From Candidatus Latescibacterota bacterium (lineage in GTDB: Bacteria; Krumholzibacteriota; Krumholzibacteriia; G020349025): 34,551 bases of DNA. The translations under genes and the position numbers were made by a program. The stretch covers positions 84,184-118,734 of the forward strand of contig CP070763.1 of the NCBI GenBank assembly GCA_020349025.1. The letters are read 5' to 3'. Under the pieces are notes generated by a model. That model made no database searches and was not told the origin of the DNA. It saw nothing but the letters and a program-made list of their open reading frames with translations. Shown one piece after another: positions 15,613-23,350 of the stretch; position 1 is the stretch's first letter; each line of letters opens with the position of its first letter.

Positions 15613-16647
15613 TCACTCGAGCCAGATCTCGGAGATCGCACGTTTGATGCGGGGCGTGGCCAACTGGTAGGTGCGGCCGACGGGATACGGATTGGGAAAC
15701 CACTTCCAGAGGAAGGCGCCGACGACGCTCGGCTCGCGCTCGATCGCGGCGAGCGCAAGCCGCAGGCAGGTTGCCTGCACCTGCTCCGCCTCGGCGCCGT
15801 CCAGCTCGTCGTCCCAGGGCCGTACGGGTGCTGCGAAGGCGCGATTGTAACCGAGCTCCGTGAAGACGATCTTGCGGTCGTGGTGCGCGGCGTAGGCGCG
15901 CAGCTCGCGCATGCGTTCATCCCAACGTCTGGCGATGGCCTCCGGCCCGGCGCCGACGCGATCGGCCAGCGGGAAGTAGGCTTGGATCCCGATCGCATCG
16001 AGCGCATCCCAGAAGCCGACACGCTGGTAGTCGGTCCAGTTCGCCGCGTAGGTCAGAGGCGCGCCCGTCTGCGCACGCACGGCTTGGATGAGCGCGCGCC
16101 AGCGCTCCTCGTGCGCGAGCGTCCGATCGAGCTCCGTGCCGACGACGAAGCCGTCGACGTCGGGACAGGCCGCCGCCAGGTTGACGATCCAACGCGAGTA
16201 GGTGGCCCAGAAACGCTCCCACTCCGGCGCTTCGTGAAACTCGATGTCGCCGCGCCAACGGAACGGTGTGCCCCAGTAGGCCAGGTGCGGCTTCAGAACG
16301 ATGCGCAGTCCCTGCCGGCGCGCCTCCCGGATCGGTTTCGCCAGGTGCTCCGGCAACGAACCGCGCTCGAGCGCACGAAAGCGGACCTGGCCATCCGCGC
16401 GGATTGCGGCGTACGGATGAATGGCCACCCATCCCGCTCCGACCTCACGCATCTCCGACATCGTTGTCGCCACGTCCCCCGTGGCCCAGTCGGAGCCGTT
16501 GGTATGGGTCGACAGCGTGATGCCGTGCACCTTCTCCGGATCTGCCGCGCGCGCCGGGCGCACCGCACCGCAGACGCAGAGCAGCAGGAGGATGCAACAT
16601 GTGAAAGACCGGCCCCTGGGGCCGGTAGATGAGGATCGTACGTTCAT
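15613..16647 (-). CDS. Exported GH113-like glycoside hydrolase
   Basis: 344 residues from the ATG at 16647, with a signal peptide whose hydrophobic core is CCILLLLCVCGAV and whose cleavage is near ARA-AD. A TIM-barrel pattern resembling family GH113 (beta-mannanase-like) follows: GWVAIHPYAAI, GLRIVLKPHLAYW, DGFVVGTELDRT (E172, likely acid/base), IGIQAYFPL and KIVFTELGYNR (E264, likely nucleophile), with GAFLWKWFPNPYP near the end. It would act in the periplasm or outside the cell on a beta-linked saccharide. An alternative GTG start at 16671, overlapping the DUF427 stop, has a better Shine-Dalgarno (GGAG) and would add 8 residues. It lies between DUF427 and YwiC-like genes with gaps of 25 and 19 bp. 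Confidence 0.82.
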   Translation of the reverse strand: MNVRSSSTGPRGRSFTCCILLLLCVCGAVRPARAADPEKVHGITLSTHTNGSDWATGDVATTMSEMREVGAGWVAIHPYAAIRADGQVRFRALERGSLPEHLAKPIREARRQGLRIVLKPHLAYWGTPFRWRGDIEFHEAPEWERFWATYSRWIVNLAAACPDVDGFVVGTELDRTLAHEERWRALIQAVRAQTGAPLTYAANWTDYQRVGFWDALDAIGIQAYFPLADRVGAGPEAIARRWDERMRELRAYAAHHDRKIVFTELGYNRAFAAPVRPWDDELDGAEAEQVQATCLRLALAAIEREPSVVGAFLWKWFPNPYPVGRTYQLATPRIKRAISEIWLE

Positions 16648-16672
16648 GAGAGCTCGGCAGGGATCGGGCACC

Positions 16673-16957
16673 TCACTCCACGACCTCGACGCCCTTCCAG
16701 AAGGCGACGTGATCCTTGATTTCGATCGCTGCCTCCTTGGGGTCGGGGTAGTACCAGGCAGCGTCTTCTTTCACCTTGCCATCGACTTCGATCGAGTAGT
16801 AGGACGCTTGACCCTTCCAGGGGCAAGTGGTTTGTGATTCGCTCCGCTTGAAGTGGGTTTTGTTGACGGAGTCGGGTGGGAAGTAGTGGTTCCCTTCCAC
16901 GACGCGCGTCTCGTGACTCTCAGCCAGCACGGCTCCGTTCCACATCGCCTTCGGCAT
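16673..16957 (-). CDS. DUF427 domain protein
   Basis: 94 residues, a complete DUF427 beta-barrel. Hallmarks are MPKAMWNGAVLAES, YFPPDSVN, FKRSESQTTCPWKGQASYYS and AWYYPDPKEAAIEIKDHVAF, ending WKGVEVVE. The family is very common in bacteria and is thought to be a small ligand-binding or enzymatic domain, but no activity is established. The ATG at 16957 has GGAGAG upstream. It is the first gene of a likely three-gene operon (DUF427, GH113-like, YwiC-like); a functional link to the sugar hydrolase is not evident. It lies 135 bp downstream of the HD-GYP gene end. Confidence 0.92.
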   Translation of the reverse strand: MPKAMWNGAVLAESHETRVVEGNHYFPPDSVNKTHFKRSESQTTCPWKGQASYYSIEVDGKVKEDAAWYYPDPKEAAIEIKDHVAFWKGVEVVE

Positions 16958-17092
16958 GCGTTCTCTCCAAGGTTCGAGGCCTCAAGACCTTCAAAAGTAG
17001 CTCTCCGACGCGCTCCACGGCAACCCCAACGCGCTGGTCGCCCGGCGCCGCAGGTCGTCGCGAAGATGTCACGAATTTGCAACGTGCGTGGA

Positions 17093-18967
17093 TCAAACGC
17101 GGAGTTCGATGGCGCCCGCCTCGATCAGATCGATGAAGCGCTCGACGATCGCCGGATCGAACTGACGTCCGGCGTTGCCGCGCAGCAGCGTGATCGCCTT
17201 CTCGACCCCCATCGCCTGCCGGTAGGGACGATCCGTGGTCATGGCGTCGAAGCTGTCGACGACCGTCACGATGCGGGTGCCGAGCTCGATGTCCCCCCCC
17301 ACGAGCCCGTGCGGGTAGCCGCGCCCGTCGATGCGTTCGTGGTGGTGCAGGATGAGACCCACTGCCGGCTCGAGGTAGTCGATGTTGCTGATGATGCGCG
17401 CGCCCATTTCGGGGTGGGCACGCACGACGCGCCACTCCTCCGGCGTGAGCGGCCCGGGCTTGTTCAGGATTCCCTCGGCGACACCAATCTTGCCGATGTC
17501 GTGCAGAACCGCCCCGAACACCAGCATGTCGATCTCGTGCCGCCCCAGCCCCAGGGTCTGGCCGAGCACGCGCGCGTAGTCTGCGACGCGCTCCGAGTGA
17601 CCGCGCGTGTAGGTGTCCTTCGCCTCGAGAGAGGAAACGAACGCACGCACCGTCGAAAGGTACGTGCGATGCAGCTCGCTGTAGAGGCGCGCCCCCTCGA
17701 GCGCCGGGCCTGCGAAGTTGCACACGGCCGTCAGCATGACCAGGTCGTCCGCCGTCAACGGCAGGCCGGAGACTTTGGGGCCGAACAGCGCCACGCCGAC
17801 CGACGAACCCTTCGCAGCCATGGGACAAGCGACACCGAAGCCGCAATCGCGCACCGCCAGCACTTCGGCGGCCAGCTCGCGCGGGAAGATCTGCTCCTCG
17901 AGGAGAAGCGGTTGCGGTGCGCGCAGGAGGTAGAGACCGAGGCCGGCGCGGAAGTCGAGCAGCCGGCGCGTTTCGCGTCTCGAAACACCGCGACACACGA
18001 TTTCGAGCACGCGACCGGAGGAATCGAGGTGGAAGAGCACGCCGGATGCGAGCCCGAGCTGGCCCATCGCGTTGAGAAGGAAGCCCTGATAGAGCTCATC
18101 CAGCTCGAGACAGCCGACGACGTTCTTGCTGAGCTCGAAGAGCGACTGGATCTTCAGCTCTTGGCGCCGCAGCTCGCGGCTGAGGAACTGCGTTCCACCC
18201 TCGGGTTGCGGCGGCGCCGCTGCTGCCGCACTCCTCTCCGGCGCTCGCGACCCGGAGCGCGCGTGCGCGACGGCGAGGCGCAAGCGCTCCGACACGAACG
18301 GCGGTGTCACCGGTCGCCGGATGTAGTCGGCGGCGCCCGCTTCCATCGCCAGGCTGAAGCTGCCCTCGTCATCCCCCGGAGCCACGACCAGCACCGGAAT
18401 CTCCGGGACACGGTCGTGCAGGGTACGACACAGAGCGAGCGCGTCGAAGCCGGGAACGTCGAGCTCCGCCAGCACCGCGTCAGGCCGTTCGTGCAGGACC
18501 TGCAGGATCGCCTGCTCCGTCTGACCGCAGGTGCTGACCTGCATTCCCACGTGACCGAGGATGGCGGAAACCTGCTTGCGCGTGCCGAGGTTGGGGTGCA
18601 CGACGAGCACGTGGATGTCGCTGAAGGGAATGTCCTCGGCTGCGCGCTCCTGCTTTTCCTGCTCGGCGTCCTCCTGCTCGCGCCGCACGTGCTTCGGGTC
18701 CGCCAGCGACTCCGGATTGACGTCGCGCGCGGGTGCACTCTGGGTCGTCGTGCTCCGCGGCCTCAGTTGGCCTGCAAGCGTGGCGATCCACCCATCACCG
18801 CGGCGCCATGGAGTCGCTTCGTCGAGCTCCGGAAGAAGCAGATCGGACTCGCGGAACATTCCGGCCGCGAAAGCGTCCGCACCCGGCGAGCCCGCCACGT
18901 AGTACACGTCCATCTCGTCGTGCACGCAGGAGGGTGCCTCGGGCATGTCCGCTTTGCGCTTGGCCAT
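17093..18967 (-). CDS. Pseudo-receiver - GAF - HD-GYP protein (probable c-di-GMP phosphodiesterase)
   Basis: 624 residues. About 1-110 is unassigned and ends in a charged coiled segment. Residues 117-235 form a response-regulator receiver fold, but the acidic pair is HP (124-125), the phosphoacceptor Asp is Glu (E168 in VLAELDVPG), and the conserved Lys is Arg; it is probably not phosphorylated, or is locked in an active-like form. A GAF domain (about 275-435) follows. The HD-GYP domain (about 440-615) is intact: TRGHSERV, LHDIGKIG (HD 489-490), HHHERIDGRGYP and DSFDAMTTDRPYR. This kind of domain hydrolyses cyclic di-GMP. The start at 18967 has GGAG upstream and lies 3 bp after the previous stop, so the two HD-GYP genes are coupled. 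Confidence 0.92.
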   Translation of the reverse strand: MAKRKADMPEAPSCVHDEMDVYYVAGSPGADAFAAGMFRESDLLLPELDEATPWRRGDGWIATLAGQLRPRSTTTQSAPARDVNPESLADPKHVRREQEDAEQEKQERAAEDIPFSDIHVLVVHPNLGTRKQVSAILGHVGMQVSTCGQTEQAILQVLHERPDAVLAELDVPGFDALALCRTLHDRVPEIPVLVVAPGDDEGSFSLAMEAGAADYIRRPVTPPFVSERLRLAVAHARSGSRAPERSAAAAAPPQPEGGTQFLSRELRRQELKIQSLFELSKNVVGCLELDELYQGFLLNAMGQLGLASGVLFHLDSSGRVLEIVCRGVSRRETRRLLDFRAGLGLYLLRAPQPLLLEEQIFPRELAAEVLAVRDCGFGVACPMAAKGSSVGVALFGPKVSGLPLTADDLVMLTAVCNFAGPALEGARLYSELHRTYLSTVRAFVSSLEAKDTYTRGHSERVADYARVLGQTLGLGRHEIDMLVFGAVLHDIGKIGVAEGILNKPGPLTPEEWRVVRAHPEMGARIISNIDYLEPAVGLILHHHERIDGRGYPHGLVGGDIELGTRIVTVVDSFDAMTTDRPYRQAMGVEKAITLLRGNAGRQFDPAIVERFIDLIEAGAIELRV

Positions 18968-18970
18968 GGC

Positions 18971-21145
18971 TCACACTCCGAAGAGATCGCGCGTGAAATC
19001 GACTTCGCCTCTCAGTCCCATGCTCAGCTCACGATTCACGACGCGCACGAGGGCGTCGACGACGAGTGGGTCGTAACGCAGACCCCAGTTCTCCGCCAGG
19101 CTCTCGAGAGCCTCGACGCGGCCGAGCGCTTTGCGATAAGGCCGATCCATCGTCATCTTCACGTACGACTCCGCCACCGAGACCAGACGAGCGCCCAACG
19201 GAATGGCACGCCCGCGCAGTCCCATCGGGTAACCCTCACCGTTGTACGCCTCGTGGTGATGCATGACGACCTCGATCGCGATGTCGCTGAAGCGCATCTG
19301 CCGCATGATGGTGGCCCCTTCGATCGGATGTCGCCGCACCTCTTCCCATTCGTCGGCGCTCAGCTGTCCCGTCGAATCCAGGACAGCCTGATCGATCCGC
19401 AACATGCCCACGTCGCGCAGCACGGCGCCGTAGATCAGGTCGCGCACCGCCTGCATCGGGAAGTGGATCTCGCGCGCCAGCTCCTGCGTGTAGCGCACCA
19501 CTCTCTCGGTGGAACCTTGATCGTAGCCGGCCCGGTTCTCGATCAGCGTGATGAGCCCGCGAACCACACCGAGGGTGCGATCCTGCAGGGTTTCGTGCAG
19601 CAGAGCACGCTCGTACGCAACGGCGGCTTCGTGCAGCAGGTAAGCGAGGATCTCGAGATCCGGTTCGACCGCTGCTGTGCCCCCGAGCAGCAGCAGGCCG
19701 AGCGCGCGCTCCTTGGAGCGGAAAGGTACGAGCCATTGGAAACCGTGCTGCCGAGCCCACAGCTTCTCCTCCTCCGTGACCCGATCGCTGGGCGCGATCT
19801 GCAACGGCTCCTCGGACTGCTGTGCGACCCGCGCCAGTGTGGAATCGGAACGCAGGCGCATCTCGGGTAGGGCCTCCGGACGCAAGCCACGGTGGTGCGT
19901 CAGGGTGTACTCCCCCGCCCGTTCGCTGAAGTAGAGGATCGTGTCGCTGCGAGCGACGGAGACGACGGAGAGCACGAGCACGTCCAGAATGCGTGAGGTG
20001 CCGAAGGCGGCGTCGAAGCCGCGCGTCAGGTGCAGAATGTCCCGCAGCTGCGCCACCTTGCGACGGAGCAGATGCTCGCGCTCGTTCTCCTGGTGGGCCG
20101 GTGCCCCCAGAAGCGTGCGGATGGCTAGCTCGCCGGAAGGTTCGCTGCTCGACTCGCTTGTCGCAGCGGCATCTGGGGGCGCGGCGGCGTCGACCTGCTC
20201 CGACATCACGGCGTCGACGATCTGCTCCAGCTCTCGGAGTTCGTCGAGCGTGTACTCGTCGCCGGGGCGCTCCTTGGAGAGGAAGAGGAGCATCTCGGGA
20301 CTGGCGCCACCACCCGTTGCATGGACGACCTCGCAGTTGAGCTCGGTCAGGACCGCCTCTTCGGTATCGGTGAGAGGCTCCGTACAGAGATCATCCAGAA
20401 GACAGGGGCCACCCTGCTCGCGCAGCCGGCGCGCCAGGGTGCCGTGGTACGGGAAGCCGCGATCGAAGTCGACCCCGTGTCGAGACACGGGGTAGTAGGC
20501 ACCGTCGGCCTGCAAGGCGAATACGTGCACACGCGCAGCAAACTCCGTCCGACACAGGGCACGTACGAGGCGCGTCGCGACCTCCTCGGCCAGGACGTCG
20601 CGGGCGCCCGCCGCTGCCTGCTCCGGGCTCCAGGCGTCGTCCTCGACGAAGCCTTCGGACGCACCCTTGGCGTCCCCTTCGAGGCCGATCGCGTTCAGCA
20701 GTCTTTTCAACTCGTGTGCCTCCGTCGTGAGCTTCACACCATCCGGGTGCGTCTCGCGCTGGGTCGATCCGGCTCCACCTCCAACGGCGGCAAGCGCCTG
20801 TTCCAGAGTGTCGTGGATCGGATCGGTTTGCGTCTCCGGGAGGCCGGACAGGAATCCACGCACCGTGCTCGAGGTGACGTAGAAGGCCGTTCTCCAGCCG
20901 AGTCGATCGCGCTCGGCAACGAATTCCCGTAGGAGTCGAGCGCTGCCCCCACCCACGGCGTCCACGCCCGAAAGGTCGAAGACGATGCGCGGAAGCCGCC
21001 GGCGCAAGCACTCTTGCGTCAGTCGGCGGAGAACGGGACGTGCGCGCGGACCCAGTGACCCGGAGATCCCGAACAGCGTGACCTCCGGGTCATCGCAGGA
21101 GAGCCGTGTGACGCGTATCCCTGGAACGGTTTCCCGTCCGCCCAT
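18971..21145 (-). CDS. STAS - GAF - GAF - degenerate HD-GYP protein
   Basis: 724 residues. The N-terminal STAS domain (about 10-115) has VGGG where the phosphorylatable DSSG loop should be. Two GAF-like domains follow (about 183-315 and 362-515), joined by an acidic, Ala/Ser-rich linker. The C-terminal HD-GYP domain (about 525-715) keeps the GYP part (HHHEAYNGEGYP, 629-640). It has lost the metal-binding His of GHSERV (GSTERV) and the HD pair, which reads LRDVGM (R577-D578) instead of HDIGK. It is therefore likely catalytically dead and may bind c-di-GMP or the neighbouring active HD-GYP protein. ATG 21145 has AAGGGA upstream. It follows the HTH gene by 19 bp and precedes the active HD-GYP gene by 3 bp. 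Confidence 0.88.
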   Translation of the reverse strand: MGGRETVPGIRVTRLSCDDPEVTLFGISGSLGPRARPVLRRLTQECLRRRLPRIVFDLSGVDAVGGGSARLLREFVAERDRLGWRTAFYVTSSTVRGFLSGLPETQTDPIHDTLEQALAAVGGGAGSTQRETHPDGVKLTTEAHELKRLLNAIGLEGDAKGASEGFVEDDAWSPEQAAAGARDVLAEEVATRLVRALCRTEFAARVHVFALQADGAYYPVSRHGVDFDRGFPYHGTLARRLREQGGPCLLDDLCTEPLTDTEEAVLTELNCEVVHATGGGASPEMLLFLSKERPGDEYTLDELRELEQIVDAVMSEQVDAAAPPDAAATSESSSEPSGELAIRTLLGAPAHQENEREHLLRRKVAQLRDILHLTRGFDAAFGTSRILDVLVLSVVSVARSDTILYFSERAGEYTLTHHRGLRPEALPEMRLRSDSTLARVAQQSEEPLQIAPSDRVTEEEKLWARQHGFQWLVPFRSKERALGLLLLGGTAAVEPDLEILAYLLHEAAVAYERALLHETLQDRTLGVVRGLITLIENRAGYDQGSTERVVRYTQELAREIHFPMQAVRDLIYGAVLRDVGMLRIDQAVLDSTGQLSADEWEEVRRHPIEGATIMRQMRFSDIAIEVVMHHHEAYNGEGYPMGLRGRAIPLGARLVSVAESYVKMTMDRPYRKALGRVEALESLAENWGLRYDPLVVDALVRVVNRELSMGLRGEVDFTRDLFGV

Positions 21146-21164
21146 CCAGACGTCCCTTCGTGCT

Positions 21165-21389
21165 TCAACCCATCTCCTCGGCGAGCCACTTGTCCAAGAC
21201 GTTCTTCAGGAAGCGCCACTCGCTCCCGACCTTCTTCGCCGGGATCTTTCCTTCCTTCGCCAGACGGCAAACCGTCTTGACGTGCATCTTGAGGTACTCG
21301 GCTGCCTCCATCGAGGTCATGACGGCATTCGCTCCCTCGTCGCCGCCGATGTAGATGTTGGCGTATTCGCTCGTCTTCAACTCACTCAT
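21165..21389 (-). CDS. Excisionase-type (HTH_17/MerR-like) DNA-binding protein
   Basis: 74 residues. TSMEAAEYLKMHVKTVCRLA, followed by KEGKIPAKKVGSEWRF and LKNVLDKWLAEEMG, is the classic winged-helix domain of the 'excisionase family' (AlpA/BldC-like). About 22 flexible residues precede it. No integrase or phage gene is nearby, so it is more likely a regulator than a recombination factor. ATG 21389 has AGGGGAAG upstream. A palindrome and direct TTCAAG repeats immediately upstream (21402-21426) could be its own operator. Its placement between the CheA-like and HD-GYP genes suggests it is an output or local regulator of this signalling locus. Confidence 0.88.
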   Translation of the reverse strand: MSELKTSEYANIYIGGDEGANAVMTSMEAAEYLKMHVKTVCRLAKEGKIPAKKVGSEWRFLKNVLDKWLAEEMG

Positions 21390-21401
21390 GGCTTCCCCTG
21401 C

Positions 21402-21426
21402 CTTGATTCAAGTGACCACGTTCAAG
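21402..21426. promoter_or_regulatory. Operator-like repeats in front of the HTH gene
   Basis: CTTGA-T-TCAAG (21402-21412) is an 11-bp palindrome. TTCAAG recurs as a direct repeat at 21407-21412 and 21421-21426 (14-bp period). The elements lie just upstream of the ribosome binding site of the excisionase-type gene, in the only sizeable gap (62 bp) inside the signalling locus. Excisionase/BldC-like proteins bind direct repeats, so autoregulation is plausible. Confidence 0.4.
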
Positions 21427-21451
21427 ATCCACACACGATCCCAAGAGCCGA

Positions 21452-23350
21452 TCACGGTCGTGGTGCGAGTCGCTGCACGATCGCCATCAACTCCTCCCTC
21501 TGGATGGGCGAGCGTACGAAATCGCGCGCCCCGATCTGCTGTACAACCAGGTGAGATTGCTCCCCGGCGTGTGACAGCACGATGACGACCGGAATGTCTG
21601 CAAACCGGCCGGTCGAGCGTCTGAGCTCGGCGATGCGTTGTGCGTTCATCTCCGGCAAGCGCAGATCGCACAGCAAGAGTTCAACCGATTCCTTTTGCAA
21701 GAGCTCCCAGGCTTCCTCGGCTGACTGCACCGCACGGCAGCGCCAGCCGCTCTCCTCCAGCAGTCCGCTCAGCGTGACCCGCTCGAGCTCGCTGCTGTTG
21801 ACCACCATCGCCCGGGTGACTCCCTCTTCGACTGCCGCCGCGTCGCCGTTCTCGGAGCGTTGCGCGGCAACGGCGCGTCGACGACCGAGGAGCGCTCCCA
21901 TGTCGAGGAGCGGCAGCTCTTCACCCTCGAGCACGAGGGTTCCGCACCACGGTCCCTCGCGACCCGGTTCCAGGTCGCCGCTCACGCTGCGACAGGGACC
22001 CGATGCGAGCAGCGCGGCACGGCGCTCGAAGCTGCCCACCACGACGACGAGCTCGCGCTCCAGCTCGTCGTACGAAACATCCTGGAGTACGAAGGCGAGG
22101 TGGAGAACAGGATGGCGAATCCCCTCCACCTCCACCACCGCGCCAGCGCGGTCGTGCTGCAGCTGCACGTCCTCGTACGCGTACACCGCCTCGACCGCGG
22201 ATGGCGGCAAGACAACCTGATGCGCGCCAACGCGAACGACCTGGCCCTGGGTGGGTGCGACCGCACGCGGAAGCGAGACCCGAAAGCGGCATTCCGATCC
22301 GCTCTCCGGCTCGACCCAGACGAGACCCTGCAGCGACTGCACGAGGGGACGCAAACGCCGCAGTCCGGTGTAGCGGCTCAGCACCTCCTCGTCGGCGCTC
22401 GATGCGTTTCCACGCGCCGCGTCGGGATCGCGAACTTCGACAACCAGGCGATCCTCCTCGACGCGGACGACGCTGTCGATCTGCGACTCGCGTTTGAAAC
22501 CCTGCGCGCGCAAGCTGTCCGACCACAGGTTGCGCAGGATCTCGAGAAGCGCACCGCCGAGCTCGTCATCGACGCTTCGCAACGAGCCCGTGGCGCGGAG
22601 AGCCAGACGCGAGCCGCGCTCATGCGCCTCGTCGAGCACCTCGCGTGCCGCCGATTCCACGAGCTGACGCAACACACCCTCGCAATGGTTGCGAAGGCCT
22701 TCCTCGAACTCCTCGGCCACGTCGGGCTCCGGCGTGCGGATCCCCTGCAGTGCCTGTCCGAGCGCCACGAGCTCAGTCGCCAACGTCGTGAGACTGGACG
22801 GCGGCTCGACGCCCGTCTCCGCCGCGTCGAGCCCGGCACGCAGCGTACGCACCTGGCGCACGAGGGAGTTCACCGTCTGCGTGGTCGTCGGCGACGCCTC
22901 GCCCGGCGGCGCAGCCTGCTCCACATCGGAAGCTGCAACGGACGACTCGTAGCGCCGCACCGCTTCGCGTCGCCACGCCGCCAGCCTGGCCTCGGCGCTT
23001 GCGACGTCGCGTGTGGACGCGGCCGCGTCGCCTTGCGCCAGAGCTTCCACGTAGGCGTCTTCCGCCTCCAGAGCTTCGCCGAGCACGACGCCGAGGTCCG
23101 CCGACCACGGCAGCTCACTCGATTCGACATCCACGAGGAGAGCGAACACGCGGCCCAAGAAGGCCTGGAACGCGTCCAGCCCGATCAAGGACGCTTTGCC
23201 GCGCAGCGCGCGTGTGGCGCGGGTGACCTCGCGGATGCGGTCGAGCTCCGGAGGTGCGTCACACGCGAGCAAGTCACGCAGCACCTGTTCGTGCTCCTCG
23301 GCCTGCTTCGCAAAGCTTCGCAGGTCGGTCTTCTGCCGGGTCAGAGTCAA
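21452..23350 (-). CDS. CheA-like hybrid protein lacking the phosphoacceptor His
   Basis: 632 residues. The N-terminus resembles an Hpt domain, but the HxxKG-type motif reads RALRGK (R47 replaces His). A helical linker leads to a CheA-type ATPase remnant: ELGGALLEILRNLWSD (N-box region), VEVRDPDAARG, and GLVWVEPESGSECRFRVSLP, with the glycine lid box poorly kept. A CheW-like SH3 region follows (GQVVRVGAHQVVLPPSAVEA, about 385-490). The C-terminal receiver has a conserved Asp (D562 in LLLCDLRLPEM) but no N-terminal acidic pair. It is probably a scaffold or sensor-like protein rather than a true kinase. The start is TTG, overlapping the upstream TGA as TTGA, with GGAG 8 nt before it. Confidence 0.8.
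   Translation of the reverse strand: MTLTRQKTDLRSFAKQAEEHEQVLRDLLACDAPPELDRIREVTRATRALRGKASLIGLDAFQAFLGRVFALLVDVESSELPWSADLGVVLGEALEAEDAYVEALAQGDAAASTRDVASAEARLAAWRREAVRRYESSVAASDVEQAAPPGEASPTTTQTVNSLVRQVRTLRAGLDAAETGVEPPSSLTTLATELVALGQALQGIRTPEPDVAEEFEEGLRNHCEGVLRQLVESAAREVLDEAHERGSRLALRATGSLRSVDDELGGALLEILRNLWSDSLRAQGFKRESQIDSVVRVEEDRLVVEVRDPDAARGNASSADEEVLSRYTGLRRLRPLVQSLQGLVWVEPESGSECRFRVSLPRAVAPTQGQVVRVGAHQVVLPPSAVEAVYAYEDVQLQHDRAGAVVEVEGIRHPVLHLAFVLQDVSYDELERELVVVVGSFERRAALLASGPCRSVSGDLEPGREGPWCGTLVLEGEELPLLDMGALLGRRRAVAAQRSENGDAAAVEEGVTRAMVVNSSELERVTLSGLLEESGWRCRAVQSAEEAWELLQKESVELLLCDLRLPEMNAQRIAELRRSTGRFADIPVVIVLSHAGEQSHLVVQQIGARDFVRSPIQREELMAIVQRLAPRP

Noticed and set aside
16853..19870. 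A 1005-residue open frame on the plus strand
   Set aside because: It lies opposite the two HD-GYP genes, whose domains are clear. Its composition (His/Arg/Glu-rich) is the mirror of GC-rich codon use; no start signal or motif.
21165..21389. Phage excisionase, implying a prophage or integrative element
   Set aside because: No integrase, attachment repeats or other phage genes are near; the protein is embedded in a signalling locus with matching base composition.
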